Notes: a model not told the origin generated them from the sequence alone. DNA of 64,000 nt from Sphingobacteriales bacterium 50-39 (GCA_001898505.1 MKTZ01000015.1:372001-436000); one strand, 5' to 3'. Shown: positions 45,355 to 55,282, numbered from the stretch's first letter. Numbers and translations: made by a program.

Positions 45355-47730
45355 ATGCTAAAAAGCTACTTCCTCATCGCCTGGCGCAATATTGCCCGCA
45401 ATAAGATCTACGCCTGCATTAACATACTTGGACTCACGCTCGGGATATGCGCCTGCCTCGCCATTTTCCTTCTCATTCATCACGAGCTCAGCTTTGATAA
45501 TTTTCATCCCGATGGAAAGCATTTGTACAGGGTAGTGGCAACTACACAGAGTGGAAATGACAAATTCACCAGCGCCATTGCGCCCCCTCCTCTTACCCAG
45601 GCCGCCCGGTCAGCAACATCCGGATGGGAGGCGATCGCCCCCTACTACCTGCTCAACGATTCCACCATCTTTACGGAACCATCCTGGTTCTCCATTTTCA
45701 AATACGACTGGCTGGCTGGCAATCCTGCCACCGCCCTTAACCGGCCCTTTAGCGTGGTATTGTCGGAATATAGTGCCCGCCGGCATTTCGGCAATGTGCC
45801 GTCTGCGGGGCTCATAGGAAAGGAGCTTGTCTACAGGGACTCGCTGAGAGTCACCGTCACCGGCATTGTAAAGGATTGGGAGGGCAATACGGATTTCCCT
45901 TACACCAACTTCATTTCTCTGAACACCGTACCCGTCAGCTTTATGAAGAACGAGATCCCACTGGATCAGTGGGGCGATGGGAATGTTTTCGGAGGAGGCA
46001 GGGTTCTTATAAAGCTTGGAAAAGACGCCTCACCCGCACGCATGGCAACCCAGCTCTCCACCATCGCCAGCGGCAAGGTTCGCCTGGAGCCCCATCAAAA
46101 ACTGTCCCTCAGATTGCAGCCCCTGTCAGACATTCATTTTGATACCGGGGTTCTGGATGGCTATTCCAGGGCAAGCAGAGCCACCCAATATATCCTGGCC
46201 GGCATTGCGGCGTTTGTCCTTCTGCTGGCAGTGATCAATTTTATCAATCTTTCTACCGCACAGTCTATCCGGCGAGCCAAAGAAGTGGGGATACGAAAAG
46301 TATTGGGCAGCAGTCGAAGAGCCCTCACCATCCAATTCCTCGTCGAAACAGGTATTCTCACACTCTTTTCCGTGGTCCTGGCGGTACTGCTGGTGAACCC
46401 GGCCCTGCATCTATTCCATACAATGGTTCCTGTCCACCTGCATTTTAACCCTTTCACACCGGATGTACTGATTTTCCTCCTCTGCGTTGCGCTGCTAACT
46501 ACCCTGCTGTCTGGCCTCTATCCCGCGCGGATCCTGTCTTCCTGGCTGCCGGTGTTATGCCTCAAAGGCAACGGCGCCCCCATAGGAGGTGAAAAATGGT
46601 GGCTTCGAAAAGGGTTGATCGTATTCCAGTTTACCATCTCTCTCATTTTCATCATCAGCACGCTGGTCATCCACCGGCAGATAGAATATATGAGTAGCGA
46701 GGGCCTGGGATTCTCCACCGACGCCATTCTGAACATCGAAACTGCAAGGGGGGATACTACCGGGCGTGCCAGGGTCCTTGCCGAAAAGCTGGCCCAACTC
46801 TCCGGTGTGAGCATGGTAGCCCGGCAATCGTTTGCTCCTATCTCCGGGTTTATGACCCAGGTGCCTTTACAATACAAAGGAGCACAGACAGTAAATATCC
46901 CCGCCGCCCTTCAGATAGCCGATGAACATTTTATTCCCTTATATCGGATAAAGCTATTGGCAGGCATTGGTCTCCGGCCCGCGGACAAATTAAAAGAGGT
47001 CGTCATCAATGAGACCATGGTCAGGGACATGGGTCTCAAAGACCCGCAGGATGCCATCGGCCGGCGCTTGCTCCTCGGCGATAGCGAGATCCCCATCATT
47101 GGAGTGGTAGCCGACTTCCACGAACACAGTTACCGGTACTCCATCACCCCCATCGTTATGGCCGACCTACCTGTCGCGGAGAACAGCATCGCCGTCGAGC
47201 TCGCGACCAATGGTAAAAGCATAAGCCATCTTCAAAATACGCTCGCCTCGATCGAGAAACAATGGAAAGCTATCTATCCCGAAACTCCGTTCAGCTACAC
47301 CTTCCTCGATGAAAGCATCCAGCGCATATATGAAAAGGAAAGAGAGACGGCATTTTTGCTGAGCACCGCCATGTGCATTACCATTTTTATCTCCTGTATG
47401 GGGCTGTTCGGCCTGTCTATGTTCACGGCACGACAAAGAGCAAAAGAGGTCGGTATCCGTAAAATACTGGGAGCCAGCGCGACGAATATCACTATGCTGT
47501 TGAGCAGGAATGTCATTGCCCTGGTGGTGCTGGCCAATATCATCGCCGCTCCGATAGCCTGGTATGGCACACAGCTATGGCTGCGGGACTTTGCATACCG
47601 CGCCAGTATCAGTCCTTGGATATTTGTCATAGCTGGCCTTGCCGCGCTGTGCATAGCGTTGGTCACCATCAGTTTTCAAACCATTAAAACAGCGCTGATC
47701 AATCCGGCCTGGGTACTGAGGTCGGAATAA
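45355..47730 (+). CDS. MacB/FtsX-type ABC transporter permease (first)
   Basis: A 791-residue inner-membrane protein of the type with two FtsX/MacB_PCD units. Helix 1 is at about residues 20-42 (INILGLTLGICACLAIFLLI), followed by a periplasmic domain (VVATTQSGNDKF...), three helices at about 285-400 (the QSIRRAKEVGIRKVLGSSRRALTIQFLVETGI motif between), then a second periplasmic domain and the last three helices with the matching RQRAKEVGIRKILGASATNITMLLS motif. It ends LINPAWVLRSE, the family's typical C-terminus. No ATP-binding subunit is encoded beside it, as is usual for these Bacteroidota permeases. Probably exports or mobilises an envelope substrate. A paralogue is at 55691-58090. Confidence 0.88.
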   Translation: MLKSYFLIAWRNIARNKIYACINILGLTLGICACLAIFLLIHHELSFDNFHPDGKHLYRVVATTQSGNDKFTSAIAPPPLTQAARSATSGWEAIAPYYLLNDSTIFTEPSWFSIFKYDWLAGNPATALNRPFSVVLSEYSARRHFGNVPSAGLIGKELVYRDSLRVTVTGIVKDWEGNTDFPYTNFISLNTVPVSFMKNEIPLDQWGDGNVFGGGRVLIKLGKDASPARMATQLSTIASGKVRLEPHQKLSLRLQPLSDIHFDTGVLDGYSRASRATQYILAGIAAFVLLLAVINFINLSTAQSIRRAKEVGIRKVLGSSRRALTIQFLVETGILTLFSVVLAVLLVNPALHLFHTMVPVHLHFNPFTPDVLIFLLCVALLTTLLSGLYPARILSSWLPVLCLKGNGAPIGGEKWWLRKGLIVFQFTISLIFIISTLVIHRQIEYMSSEGLGFSTDAILNIETARGDTTGRARVLAEKLAQLSGVSMVARQSFAPISGFMTQVPLQYKGAQTVNIPAALQIADEHFIPLYRIKLLAGIGLRPADKLKEVVINETMVRDMGLKDPQDAIGRRLLLGDSEIPIIGVVADFHEHSYRYSITPIVMADLPVAENSIAVELATNGKSISHLQNTLASIEKQWKAIYPETPFSYTFLDESIQRIYEKERETAFLLSTAMCITIFISCMGLFGLSMFTARQRAKEVGIRKILGASATNITMLLSRNVIALVVLANIIAAPIAWYGTQLWLRDFAYRASISPWIFVIAGLAALCIALVTISFQTIKTALINPAWVLRSE

Positions 47731-47760
47731 GGCTGCCGACCTGGCCAAGCCCCAGGGCGA

Positions 47761-49899
47761 TCACTCCCCCTTTATACTCACCGCCACACCCCCACCGGCC
47801 GCCAGTTTCACGGTCAGCCTGGTCTTACTCGTCACCGTCATCTTCTCGATGGTATATGATTCGGGCTTGCTGCTCCAATCTGCATCCGTCCCATCTTTAT
47901 AGATCGTAGCCTGGTATTTCTTACCCGCCTCGAGGAAGTCCAGCGAAAGGGTCGCCGTGCGGCTATTCTCATCCGTTATGGCCCCTATGTACCAGTCTGG
48001 TCTCCCCTTCTCCTTGCGAGCGATAGAAACATAATCCCCCGGCTCCGCCTCCAGCACCTTCGTATCATCCCAATCCACCGGCACATCCCGGATGAACTGG
48101 AACGCATCCATATGCGCCTCGTAATTCTCCGGCAGATCAGCCGCCATCTGCAGCGGGCTGTACAACGTCACATACAATGCCAGCTGCTTTGCCAGCGTCG
48201 TATGCACCTGCCGGCCGGGTACGGTAGAGTATCCCTTGATCCGGAAGATCCCCGGCGTATAATCCATCGGTCCACCCATCAGCCGCGTAAAAGGAAGTAT
48301 CGTCTCATGCTCGGGGTTGTTCCCGATGCTAAAAGCATTGTATTCATTACCCCTGCCCGCCTCACAGGCCAGCCAATTGGGCCAGGTACGCTGCAGTCCG
48401 GTGGGACGCTCGGGCTCATGTGCATCCACCATCACGTGGTAATGCGCGGCTTTCTCGGCCACGCGATTGTAGTGATTCACCATCCACTGACCGTCATGAT
48501 GCTCTCCCCTCGGTATGATCCTTCCTACATAACCGGTCTTGACGGAAGTATATCCGTACTTATTCATAAATCGAAAAGCTGTATCCATCCGCCGCTCGTA
48601 GTTGGTGGCCGAGCCCGACGTCTCATTGTGCATGATGATCTTTACCCCTTTGGAAGCCGCATACGACATCAGCTCCGCGACGTCAAAGTCAGGATATGGC
48701 GTGACGAAGTCGAATACATCCTCCTTCCAGTTGCCAAACCAGTCTTCCCATCCCGTATTCCAACCCTCGACCAACACGCCCTGTATATTATTCTTTGCCG
48801 CGAAATCTATATACTTCTTTACATTGGCCGTATTGGCGCCATGACGGCCATTTGGGATCAATTGCCCCTGCGCGTTCAGGCTGTCCGCAAAATCCGAATA
48901 GCTCCAGGTGGCCTTGCCGGTCTGCATCTCCCACCATACCCCCACAAACTTCATAGGATGTATCCAGCTGGGATCGGCCACTTTCGAAGGTTCATTCAGA
49001 TTCAAAATAAGCTTGCTGGAAAGTATGTCCGCCGCCCGGTCACTGACGATCACCGTCCGCCAGGGAGTGGCAAAGGGCGCATGCAGATACGCCATATTCC
49101 CCACGGCATCCGGCACCAGCGCAGACGTCAGCACACGGCTCGCTCTGTCCACATGCAGCTGCATCGCGGGGTAATTGATCAGCCCCGCCTCATGTATATT
49201 GATATAAAGCCCATCCTCGCTCTTCATCATCAGCGGCGTCTGTACGGCATACCTGTCGGGAGCCACCCGTACGGCAATGTCAGTGGACTTCTCCACCAGC
49301 TCTTTATTGTCTATTTCGCTGATCCGTGAAGTCGTATACGGATATTCATTGGTATCGTAGTCCCCGGGTATCCAGAAGGTCTTGTGATCTCCCGCCAGGG
49401 CAAACTGCGTCATTTCGCCCGTCACGACAAAATAACCAAGTCCCGACGTTTTTGGGAATACATACCGAAAACCTATTCCGTCCTCAAATACGCGGAAGAT
49501 AATATCCAGCCGGCTGGCGGCGACGGGGCCCTTCTTCTGCAAATGAACGATCAGCTGCTCGTGATGATCGCGGATGCGACCTACTTCACCCCACACCGGC
49601 TGCCAGCTCTCATCTGCCGAGGTCCTCTCCACACCCAGCAATTGGAAATTCCTGAAAAAAAGACTGTCCTTGTCGAGCTTGAAACCTAAATGCGAGGGCT
49701 TGATGACAGGCCTGCCCGAGAAGGATACTTCGTACATCGGCGAGCCATCGCTGTCCAGCATAAAGGACAGCTTTACCTTGTTCATCACTACTGTCTGTGG
49801 GCCTTCCCCGGACGGCGAAACATTGGTCTGCTGAGCACGGACGTCGTGTAAAAACAACACAAATAGTGTTGCGGCAAATACGCTGGATATCATATGCAT
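47761..49899 (-). CDS. GH97 glycosidase, inverting type
   Basis: A 712-residue exported enzyme (signal peptide ending DVRAQ). The N-terminal beta-super-sandwich spans about 30-290, then a TIM barrel to about 610 and a C-terminal beta domain. Candidate catalytic and calcium residues E426 (HNETSG), E495 (DAHEPERP) and E519 (GRGNEY) have exactly the spacing (69 and 24) of Glu439, Glu508 and Glu532 in Bacteroides SusB, so I place it in the inverting branch, which acts on alpha-glucosides; the retaining branch uses an Asp nucleophile elsewhere. It is the enzyme of the second polysaccharide locus, 242 bases downstream of SusD. Confidence 0.9.
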   Translation of the reverse strand: MHMISSVFAATLFVLFLHDVRAQQTNVSPSGEGPQTVVMNKVKLSFMLDSDGSPMYEVSFSGRPVIKPSHLGFKLDKDSLFFRNFQLLGVERTSADESWQPVWGEVGRIRDHHEQLIVHLQKKGPVAASRLDIIFRVFEDGIGFRYVFPKTSGLGYFVVTGEMTQFALAGDHKTFWIPGDYDTNEYPYTTSRISEIDNKELVEKSTDIAVRVAPDRYAVQTPLMMKSEDGLYINIHEAGLINYPAMQLHVDRASRVLTSALVPDAVGNMAYLHAPFATPWRTVIVSDRAADILSSKLILNLNEPSKVADPSWIHPMKFVGVWWEMQTGKATWSYSDFADSLNAQGQLIPNGRHGANTANVKKYIDFAAKNNIQGVLVEGWNTGWEDWFGNWKEDVFDFVTPYPDFDVAELMSYAASKGVKIIMHNETSGSATNYERRMDTAFRFMNKYGYTSVKTGYVGRIIPRGEHHDGQWMVNHYNRVAEKAAHYHVMVDAHEPERPTGLQRTWPNWLACEAGRGNEYNAFSIGNNPEHETILPFTRLMGGPMDYTPGIFRIKGYSTVPGRQVHTTLAKQLALYVTLYSPLQMAADLPENYEAHMDAFQFIRDVPVDWDDTKVLEAEPGDYVSIARKEKGRPDWYIGAITDENSRTATLSLDFLEAGKKYQATIYKDGTDADWSSKPESYTIEKMTVTSKTRLTVKLAAGGGVAVSIKGE

Positions 49900-49920
49900 A
49901 AGTCAAAATATACAATTTCA

Positions 49921-50117
49921 AAAAGTGACGGGGTCTCCCCCGCCACTTTTATTGGGCCCCGGCCTAAAATAGCCGGTTGTTTTCGCCCCCATCGGTCATC
50001 GGGAAAGTACCTCGGGGTCGAAAACGTCTAACGATGGTCCTGTCGGACAACCGGCCAGTGGCCGGTTTTTGAATGGTCCAGGCTTACGCCCGGCAGTCGG
50101 ACGCGAGTAGGCTCGCG
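49921..50117. repeat. Cluster of five hairpins between SusD and the GH97 gene
   Basis: Hairpin A (49921-49950) is an imperfect 12-pair stem ending in A/T runs, terminator-like on both strands, just upstream of the GH97 start. B is GGC/GCC around TAAAATA (near 49970). C pairs GTTTTCGCCCC (from 49978) with GGGGTCGAAAAC (to 50032 region) with one bulge. D is AACCGGCC/GGCCGGTT (50049-50067), followed by T. E is CGCGAG/CTCGCG (50102-50117). No gene in 49900-50141. Hairpin A sits in the same relative place as the GC hairpin before the GH127/GH43 gene. Confidence 0.65.
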
Positions 50118-50141
50118 CATGATGTGCATGTCGCCGAAAAC

Positions 50142-51986
50142 TCAATTGTACCCTGGGTTCTGATCCGCAATCGTAATTTTATTATTCGAATTGATCTCAT
50201 TCAAGGGAATGGGCCACGCATAGCTCTTGTCCGGGAAGTTCAGTGCACCGCTGTGCACATTCAACGCCGAACCAAAAAAACTGGCTTCTGATGCACCCAG
50301 TTTCCACCGGCACAGATCGAACCACCAATGACCTTCATTGAACAGCTCTGCCCACCGCTCATAATACAAAGGGTTATTCCCCAGCACGGGATCTCCCGCC
50401 GCATGCGCGCTGGTCTGATCCGTCAGACTGGCATAATCCACCGGCGACACGGCATCTACCGGATAGCTATACGCTCTGCGTTTCACTTTGTTGATATATT
50501 CCAGCGCGTTTGCATTATCCCCGCTGTTCGCACAAGCCTCGGCATACAGGAGATATACATCCGCCAGACGCAGCAGATAAATATTGGCGCCATCGGCCTG
50601 ACCACCCTTCACATTATTCACGCTATTGAAAATGGGAGAATACTTACGGATGCTGAAACCATACTTATCGGACTGGTTCGCATAAAAGTTGGGACGCGAC
50701 ACCCGCTGCCACACAGGAGCCTGAAATTGCACGGAATCGATCCAGGGCTGAAGGCCATTTACAAACAGGCGTGGATCTGCCGTCTGGTTCGTGCGAACCT
50801 GCATCGCCTGTGTCTTATAGGCAGGGTCCATGATCTTCTCAGGCCATTTGTCGGAGATATACCCATCCTTGTCGGGCTTGTAGCTGGCATCATAGTTGGG
50901 ATTGTCCACCAGCCCATAGCTGCCGATGGAATACCCAAATCGCAGCACATTCTTATCATGCATGATCTCGTTGCCATATCCCAATGGAATAGCGCTCGCC
51001 TCGGTACCATCATAACCCAGCGCCCAGGGACACCAGATAAGACCATTGATGGACGTAGAGTTCGGTGCGTCGCCATATACCCCATAATCCCCGTTTGAAT
51101 TCAGGTCGATGTTCAGCTCGAAGATGGACTCCTCGTTGAATTCATTGTCCGTAATACCTATAAAGGCATCGTGGTATTTGGCATAGGGCATAAGGGATTT
51201 GCCGCTGTGCTGGATGACATCCAGCAAGGTGGTCTTGGCATTAGCCCAGTCTTGTGTGAATACATATGCCTTACCCAGCAAGCCCTTGGCAGCCCATTCG
51301 CTGGCGCGCCCCCTGTCATTGCCCGTCCATACAGTGCCTTTCAACAAAGTGGCAGCCTGTTGCAAATCGCTCTCGATAAAGGCCCACACATCCTTTACGC
51401 TGCTACGCGGTTTCTGTGTGCTGTCGAGCCCCGTGGGTACGCTGGCAAAGATGGGTATGCCCTTCTTATCCCCGCCGCTGCTCTGGCTCATATAGCGCTC
51501 CCCGAAATAGCATTCCAGTTGGAAATAATAGAACGCCCGTAGAAAATACGCCTGCCCCCGGGCCTGGTCGATGGCCTGTTGCTCACCGGGCTTTGCGAAG
51601 TTCTTTGCATAAAAATCAGCGGCGCTCATCAATGTATTGCAGTTTTTTATCCCGGTATAGAACGACTGCCAGGTTCCCAGCACATAGGAGTTCGCGGTCG
51701 TCATATTGGTTGCCGCCATCTCGTTCCAGAATCCGTCCCCATCCCAGATGGAGTTGGCCGTATGCGTACAGTTGGCCAGCGCCTTTGGGAGAAGATTGAA
51801 TCCATACAAATTGGGATCGCGGAGATTGGAGTAACAGGTGGCCAGCACGCTGTTCAGATCATCCAGGCTAGCCGGATAGTTGCTCGTGGAATATTGATTG
51901 GTAGGCGCCACCAGCGACGGGTCCTTGGTACAGCCCGTGATCAGCATCAGCGCCAGTATCGTCGGTATAATAAGTTTCTTCGTCAT
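50142..51986 (-). CDS. SusD/RagB-family glycan-binding lipoprotein (locus 2)
   Basis: A 614-residue surface lipoprotein with lipobox LITGCTK. SusD features: DPSLVAPTNQYSTSNYPASLDDLNSVLATCYSN at the N-terminus, then GQAYFLRAFYYFQLECYFGERYMSQ, then the C-terminal LLRLADVYLLYAEACANSGDNANALEYINKVKRRAY and WAELFNEGHWWFDLCRWKL. Partner of the SusC encoded 11 bases upstream. The substrate is inferred as an alpha-glucan only from the following GH97 enzyme. Confidence 0.95.
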   Translation of the reverse strand: MTKKLIIPTILALMLITGCTKDPSLVAPTNQYSTSNYPASLDDLNSVLATCYSNLRDPNLYGFNLLPKALANCTHTANSIWDGDGFWNEMAATNMTTANSYVLGTWQSFYTGIKNCNTLMSAADFYAKNFAKPGEQQAIDQARGQAYFLRAFYYFQLECYFGERYMSQSSGGDKKGIPIFASVPTGLDSTQKPRSSVKDVWAFIESDLQQAATLLKGTVWTGNDRGRASEWAAKGLLGKAYVFTQDWANAKTTLLDVIQHSGKSLMPYAKYHDAFIGITDNEFNEESIFELNIDLNSNGDYGVYGDAPNSTSINGLIWCPWALGYDGTEASAIPLGYGNEIMHDKNVLRFGYSIGSYGLVDNPNYDASYKPDKDGYISDKWPEKIMDPAYKTQAMQVRTNQTADPRLFVNGLQPWIDSVQFQAPVWQRVSRPNFYANQSDKYGFSIRKYSPIFNSVNNVKGGQADGANIYLLRLADVYLLYAEACANSGDNANALEYINKVKRRAYSYPVDAVSPVDYASLTDQTSAHAAGDPVLGNNPLYYERWAELFNEGHWWFDLCRWKLGASEASFFGSALNVHSGALNFPDKSYAWPIPLNEINSNNKITIADQNPGYN

Positions 51987-51997
51987 TGTAGGGAAAT

Positions 51998-54900
51998 TTA
52001 AAAATTAAAGTCAATGCCGGCCGAATAAATACGGGTCTGCGGGTATTGCGACACAGCATCCAGCCCCCGGGTGGTCACTCCCACAGAGGTGCCGACAAAC
52101 CCGTTCATCGATGCCTGCGAGAAGGCGCTGCCAACCTCAGGGTCGAGTCCGGAATAATGAGTGATCGTAAAGAGATTGTTGGCCATCACGAACAGCCGGG
52201 CATTCTTCATGGCAATCTTATTCAGTATGCCGCCCGAGAAAGTATAGCCTATTTGCAGGTTCTTCAGCTTCAGGTAGCTGCCGCTCTCCACGAAATAACT
52301 GTTCACCGACGTATAGTTCTTATTGGGGTCGAGATTGAAACTGCCGTCAGGATTTACGATCCCCAGACGTGGCTGCGAGGTCAGCCCGTTGCTGCCCAGG
52401 TAGCTGTCGCCAAAGACCTTGCTGGTAGTATTGCCGTCGGCAAAGGGATATTGCTCATACGCCCTCACCCCGTTGAACAGCTGCACACCCGCCACTCCAT
52501 TGAAGAGAAGAGAGGCGTCAAAAGCCTTATAGTTCAGCCGGATGTTGATACCATATACCAGTTTAGGGTTGGGGTTGCCGATGACCTGTCTGTCCTGCAG
52601 GTTCAACGTCGAGCCATTCTTAGGATCATGGGCAAATTGCAGGTCACCCGCACGCGCTCCGGGTTGTGCCGTGGCAGCTGCAGCCTCTCCGTCCGTCCGG
52701 AAAAGCCCCAGCGCCTTATACCCATAGAAGCTGCCAAAGGGTAACCCGGCCTTTGTAATGGTCAGCGTCTGGTTGGCCATGATGCCATATCCCGAGTTCC
52801 CATTGTTGTAATAGTTGTAGCCGTCGTACAATGCATCCGTGGTAATACCATCCAGGTCGACCACCTTGTTCTTGTTAAATCCGCCGTTGACGCTGACATC
52901 ATAACCCAGCTCGCCAATTTTGCTCCTGTATCCCAGCATGATGTCCACGCCCTTGCTGCTGACCTTGCCGATGTTGGTGAAATAGGGTACCGTAAATCCG
53001 GAGCTCAGCGACAGCGGTAAGGCGTACAGCACATCCTTTGTCGTCTTGTTATACCAGTCCACGGAGAAATACAGCTTGCCCTTCAATGCCTCTCCATCCA
53101 GTCCGATATTGGTCTCGTACACCGTCTCCCAATGCAGATTGGGGTTGGGTATGGAGTTGATCGCATTGCCGATCAGCAGCGGAGCCCCCGGTGCGAAGTT
53201 TGCTCCCGCCAGAGAACCCAGACCGGACGACCCGAGGAACTTGCTGTAAGTCGCCGCATACGTGTATGGAAGCAGATTGCTGTTACCCAAAGAGCCATAG
53301 CTGCCCCGCAGCTTCAGCACATTCACTGCATCCGTCAGCGGCTTGAAGAACGCCTCATCGCTGATATTCCAGCCGATACTGGCCGCGCCAAAGATGCCCC
53401 TTTGCTTATCGGGTCCAAATACCGTGAAATTGGCATCCTGCCGGATGGTGCCGGAGATATAATACCGATTGTCATAGTTATAGTACAGCTTGCCGAACAA
53501 GGATTTGATAAGTCCGTTGTTGTCATAATTGCCTGATGAAGAAATAGAGGACTGCGAGGTCTGTATAAACGAGTAATCCGCCAGGCCCACCGACGTCATC
53601 GTTGTATTCACCGTGTTGTAAGTGTTCCTGATCTGCTCATACCCGGCTACTGCGTTAATACTGTGCTTGCCAAAATGCTGATCATAGGTCAATACATAGT
53701 TGCTCAGCAGCTGGGTGCTCTCGATGTAGTATTTGTTGAGAGAGTTGTTCGTGTTGGTGACGCTCCCGAAGTTGAAGGAGTTCTGAAAATAATCCTGTGT
53801 CTCCAGGTAGTAGGAATACCCGAAATTCGCCCGGAAGGAGAGATGCAATGGCAGCTTCACCTCCGCATACACATTCGCCTGCAGGTTATTCCGGAAATTT
53901 TGGGCATTGGCCGAAGCCGCCGAGCCCACCGGGTTCGGACCGCCAAAAGCCAGTCCATTATACCCCGGGGGAACTACCCCCCAGTTGCCGTCATTTCTCA
54001 TGACCGGAATGATCGGCTGTGTGCGGAAAGGAGCATTGTGCAGCTGCGCCTCGGTACCCACCAGCGGAACCGTCCTTCTCTGCGACACGGCCACTTCTTC
54101 CCCTATCTTCAGGAAATCCGCCAGTTTATAATTCGTATTGATGCGTGCGCCGGCGATGTTCGAATAGTTCTTGATATAAATACCTTTCTGGGCATTGTAA
54201 AAGCCGGAGAAAAGATAATCCATCACGTTACTTGACCCCGACACCGAAAGGTTGTAGTTCTGCTCGGACGCATTCCCATATAACGCCTTTACCCAGTCGG
54301 TATTAGCCAGGGTGTCGGTATGCGTAGCCCCCGCAAAAAAGGTGGGGTGCGTGATATTGTACAGCTTGATAAAATCATTCTTGTCCAGGAGGTGTACCAG
54401 CTTGGGCGTCGTCACGCCATAGCGGGCGTTGAGATTGATCACCGGTTTCGTACCTGCGCCTTTCCTGGTAGTGATGATGATGACGCCTCCCGCGGCAGCC
54501 GAACCATAGACAGCGGCGGCGCTTGCATCCTTCAGGATGTCGATGGTGGCAATATCCTGGATATTGATATTGTCCCCCGGTACCCGCACCCCGTCCACGA
54601 TATACAAAGGCCCCGGCTGGTGCAGCGAGGAGATACCCCGGATAATGATCGTCGGTTGTGCATCCGGCTGACCTGAGTTCTTAATGATCTCCACCCCTGC
54701 GGCCCGGCCCTGCAACGCCTCCGTGACATTGGTCACCGGCTGGTTCTTTATCGCGCTGCCCTTTACGGAGGACACCGAGCCCGTTACATCCTTCCGCTTC
54801 TGAACGCCATACCCCACTACCACTACCTCATCCAGGCTGCTCTTCGTAGCCTGTAAGGTAATTTGCAGGAATGCCCCGCCGCGCAACGCGACCTCCTGTG

Positions 54901-55282
54901 TCTCAAATCCAACGTAAGATATCTCCAGCCTGGAAGTTCTGGCCGGCACTACAAGGGAAAAATTACCGGATACATCGGTGGCTACCCCGGAGCTGGCACC
55001 CTTTATTCTGACAGTGGCGCCGTTCAACGGCCCACCCTTTTCATCGCTGACCGTCCCGGTGATCGTCCGGTCCTGCGCATAGGCATAACCTAGCCCAAGT
55101 AGCATGAATGTGCCAATCAGGCAGACCAAAGGCCTGCAGGCTGTAACCGCAAGGTTACGACCGAGAAGGAGCGTGTCGAAGCAGCTCCGCCGAAGGTCTC
55201 TGACATTAAATGTGAATCGGGCGTGGCTCAATTTTCCGGGCAAGACATGCCCGATGAACCCAAGCAATCGCTTTTTGCTCAT
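51998..55282 (-). CDS. SusC/RagA TonB-linked transporter (locus 2) with repeat-derived N-terminus
   Basis: A 1,094-residue TonB-dependent oligosaccharide importer. CarboxypepD-like domain at about 72-155 (TITGTVSDEKGGPLNGATV), SusC signature EVVVVGYGVQKRKDVTGSV, plug (PLYIVDGVRVPGD...IATIDILKDASAAAVYGSAAAGGVIIITTRKG), and a barrel ending SAGIDFNF. The hydrophobic core of the signal peptide (LVCLIGTFMLLGLGYAYAQ) begins only at residue 52. Residues about 10-47 are encoded by a copy of the dispersed three-hairpin repeat. An internal start (TTG at about residue 14, 18 or 52) is possible, but a start downstream of the repeat would leave little basic n-region, so the annotated start is kept with reserve. 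Confidence 0.92.
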   Translation of the reverse strand: MSKKRLLGFIGHVLPGKLSHARFTFNVRDLRRSCFDTLLLGRNLAVTACRPLVCLIGTFMLLGLGYAYAQDRTITGTVSDEKGGPLNGATVRIKGASSGVATDVSGNFSLVVPARTSRLEISYVGFETQEVALRGGAFLQITLQATKSSLDEVVVVGYGVQKRKDVTGSVSSVKGSAIKNQPVTNVTEALQGRAAGVEIIKNSGQPDAQPTIIIRGISSLHQPGPLYIVDGVRVPGDNINIQDIATIDILKDASAAAVYGSAAAGGVIIITTRKGAGTKPVINLNARYGVTTPKLVHLLDKNDFIKLYNITHPTFFAGATHTDTLANTDWVKALYGNASEQNYNLSVSGSSNVMDYLFSGFYNAQKGIYIKNYSNIAGARINTNYKLADFLKIGEEVAVSQRRTVPLVGTEAQLHNAPFRTQPIIPVMRNDGNWGVVPPGYNGLAFGGPNPVGSAASANAQNFRNNLQANVYAEVKLPLHLSFRANFGYSYYLETQDYFQNSFNFGSVTNTNNSLNKYYIESTQLLSNYVLTYDQHFGKHSINAVAGYEQIRNTYNTVNTTMTSVGLADYSFIQTSQSSISSSGNYDNNGLIKSLFGKLYYNYDNRYYISGTIRQDANFTVFGPDKQRGIFGAASIGWNISDEAFFKPLTDAVNVLKLRGSYGSLGNSNLLPYTYAATYSKFLGSSGLGSLAGANFAPGAPLLIGNAINSIPNPNLHWETVYETNIGLDGEALKGKLYFSVDWYNKTTKDVLYALPLSLSSGFTVPYFTNIGKVSSKGVDIMLGYRSKIGELGYDVSVNGGFNKNKVVDLDGITTDALYDGYNYYNNGNSGYGIMANQTLTITKAGLPFGSFYGYKALGLFRTDGEAAAATAQPGARAGDLQFAHDPKNGSTLNLQDRQVIGNPNPKLVYGINIRLNYKAFDASLLFNGVAGVQLFNGVRAYEQYPFADGNTTSKVFGDSYLGSNGLTSQPRLGIVNPDGSFNLDPNKNYTSVNSYFVESGSYLKLKNLQIGYTFSGGILNKIAMKNARLFVMANNLFTITHYSGLDPEVGSAFSQASMNGFVGTSVGVTTRGLDAVSQYPQTRIYSAGIDFNF
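55143..55255 (-). repeat. Dispersed three-hairpin repeat, copy 3, inside the SusC gene
   Basis: On the minus strand: outer arms ATCGGGC (complement of 55249-55255) and GCCCGAT (complement of 55216-55222) form hairpin 1; GGAGC/GCTCC forms hairpin 2; GTAACC/GGTTAC (55143-55158) forms hairpin 3. Bases 55159-55208 match 17576-17625 at 45 of 50 positions. It lies wholly in the coding region for residues about 10-47 of SusC 2 and keeps the frame open. Confidence 0.8.
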
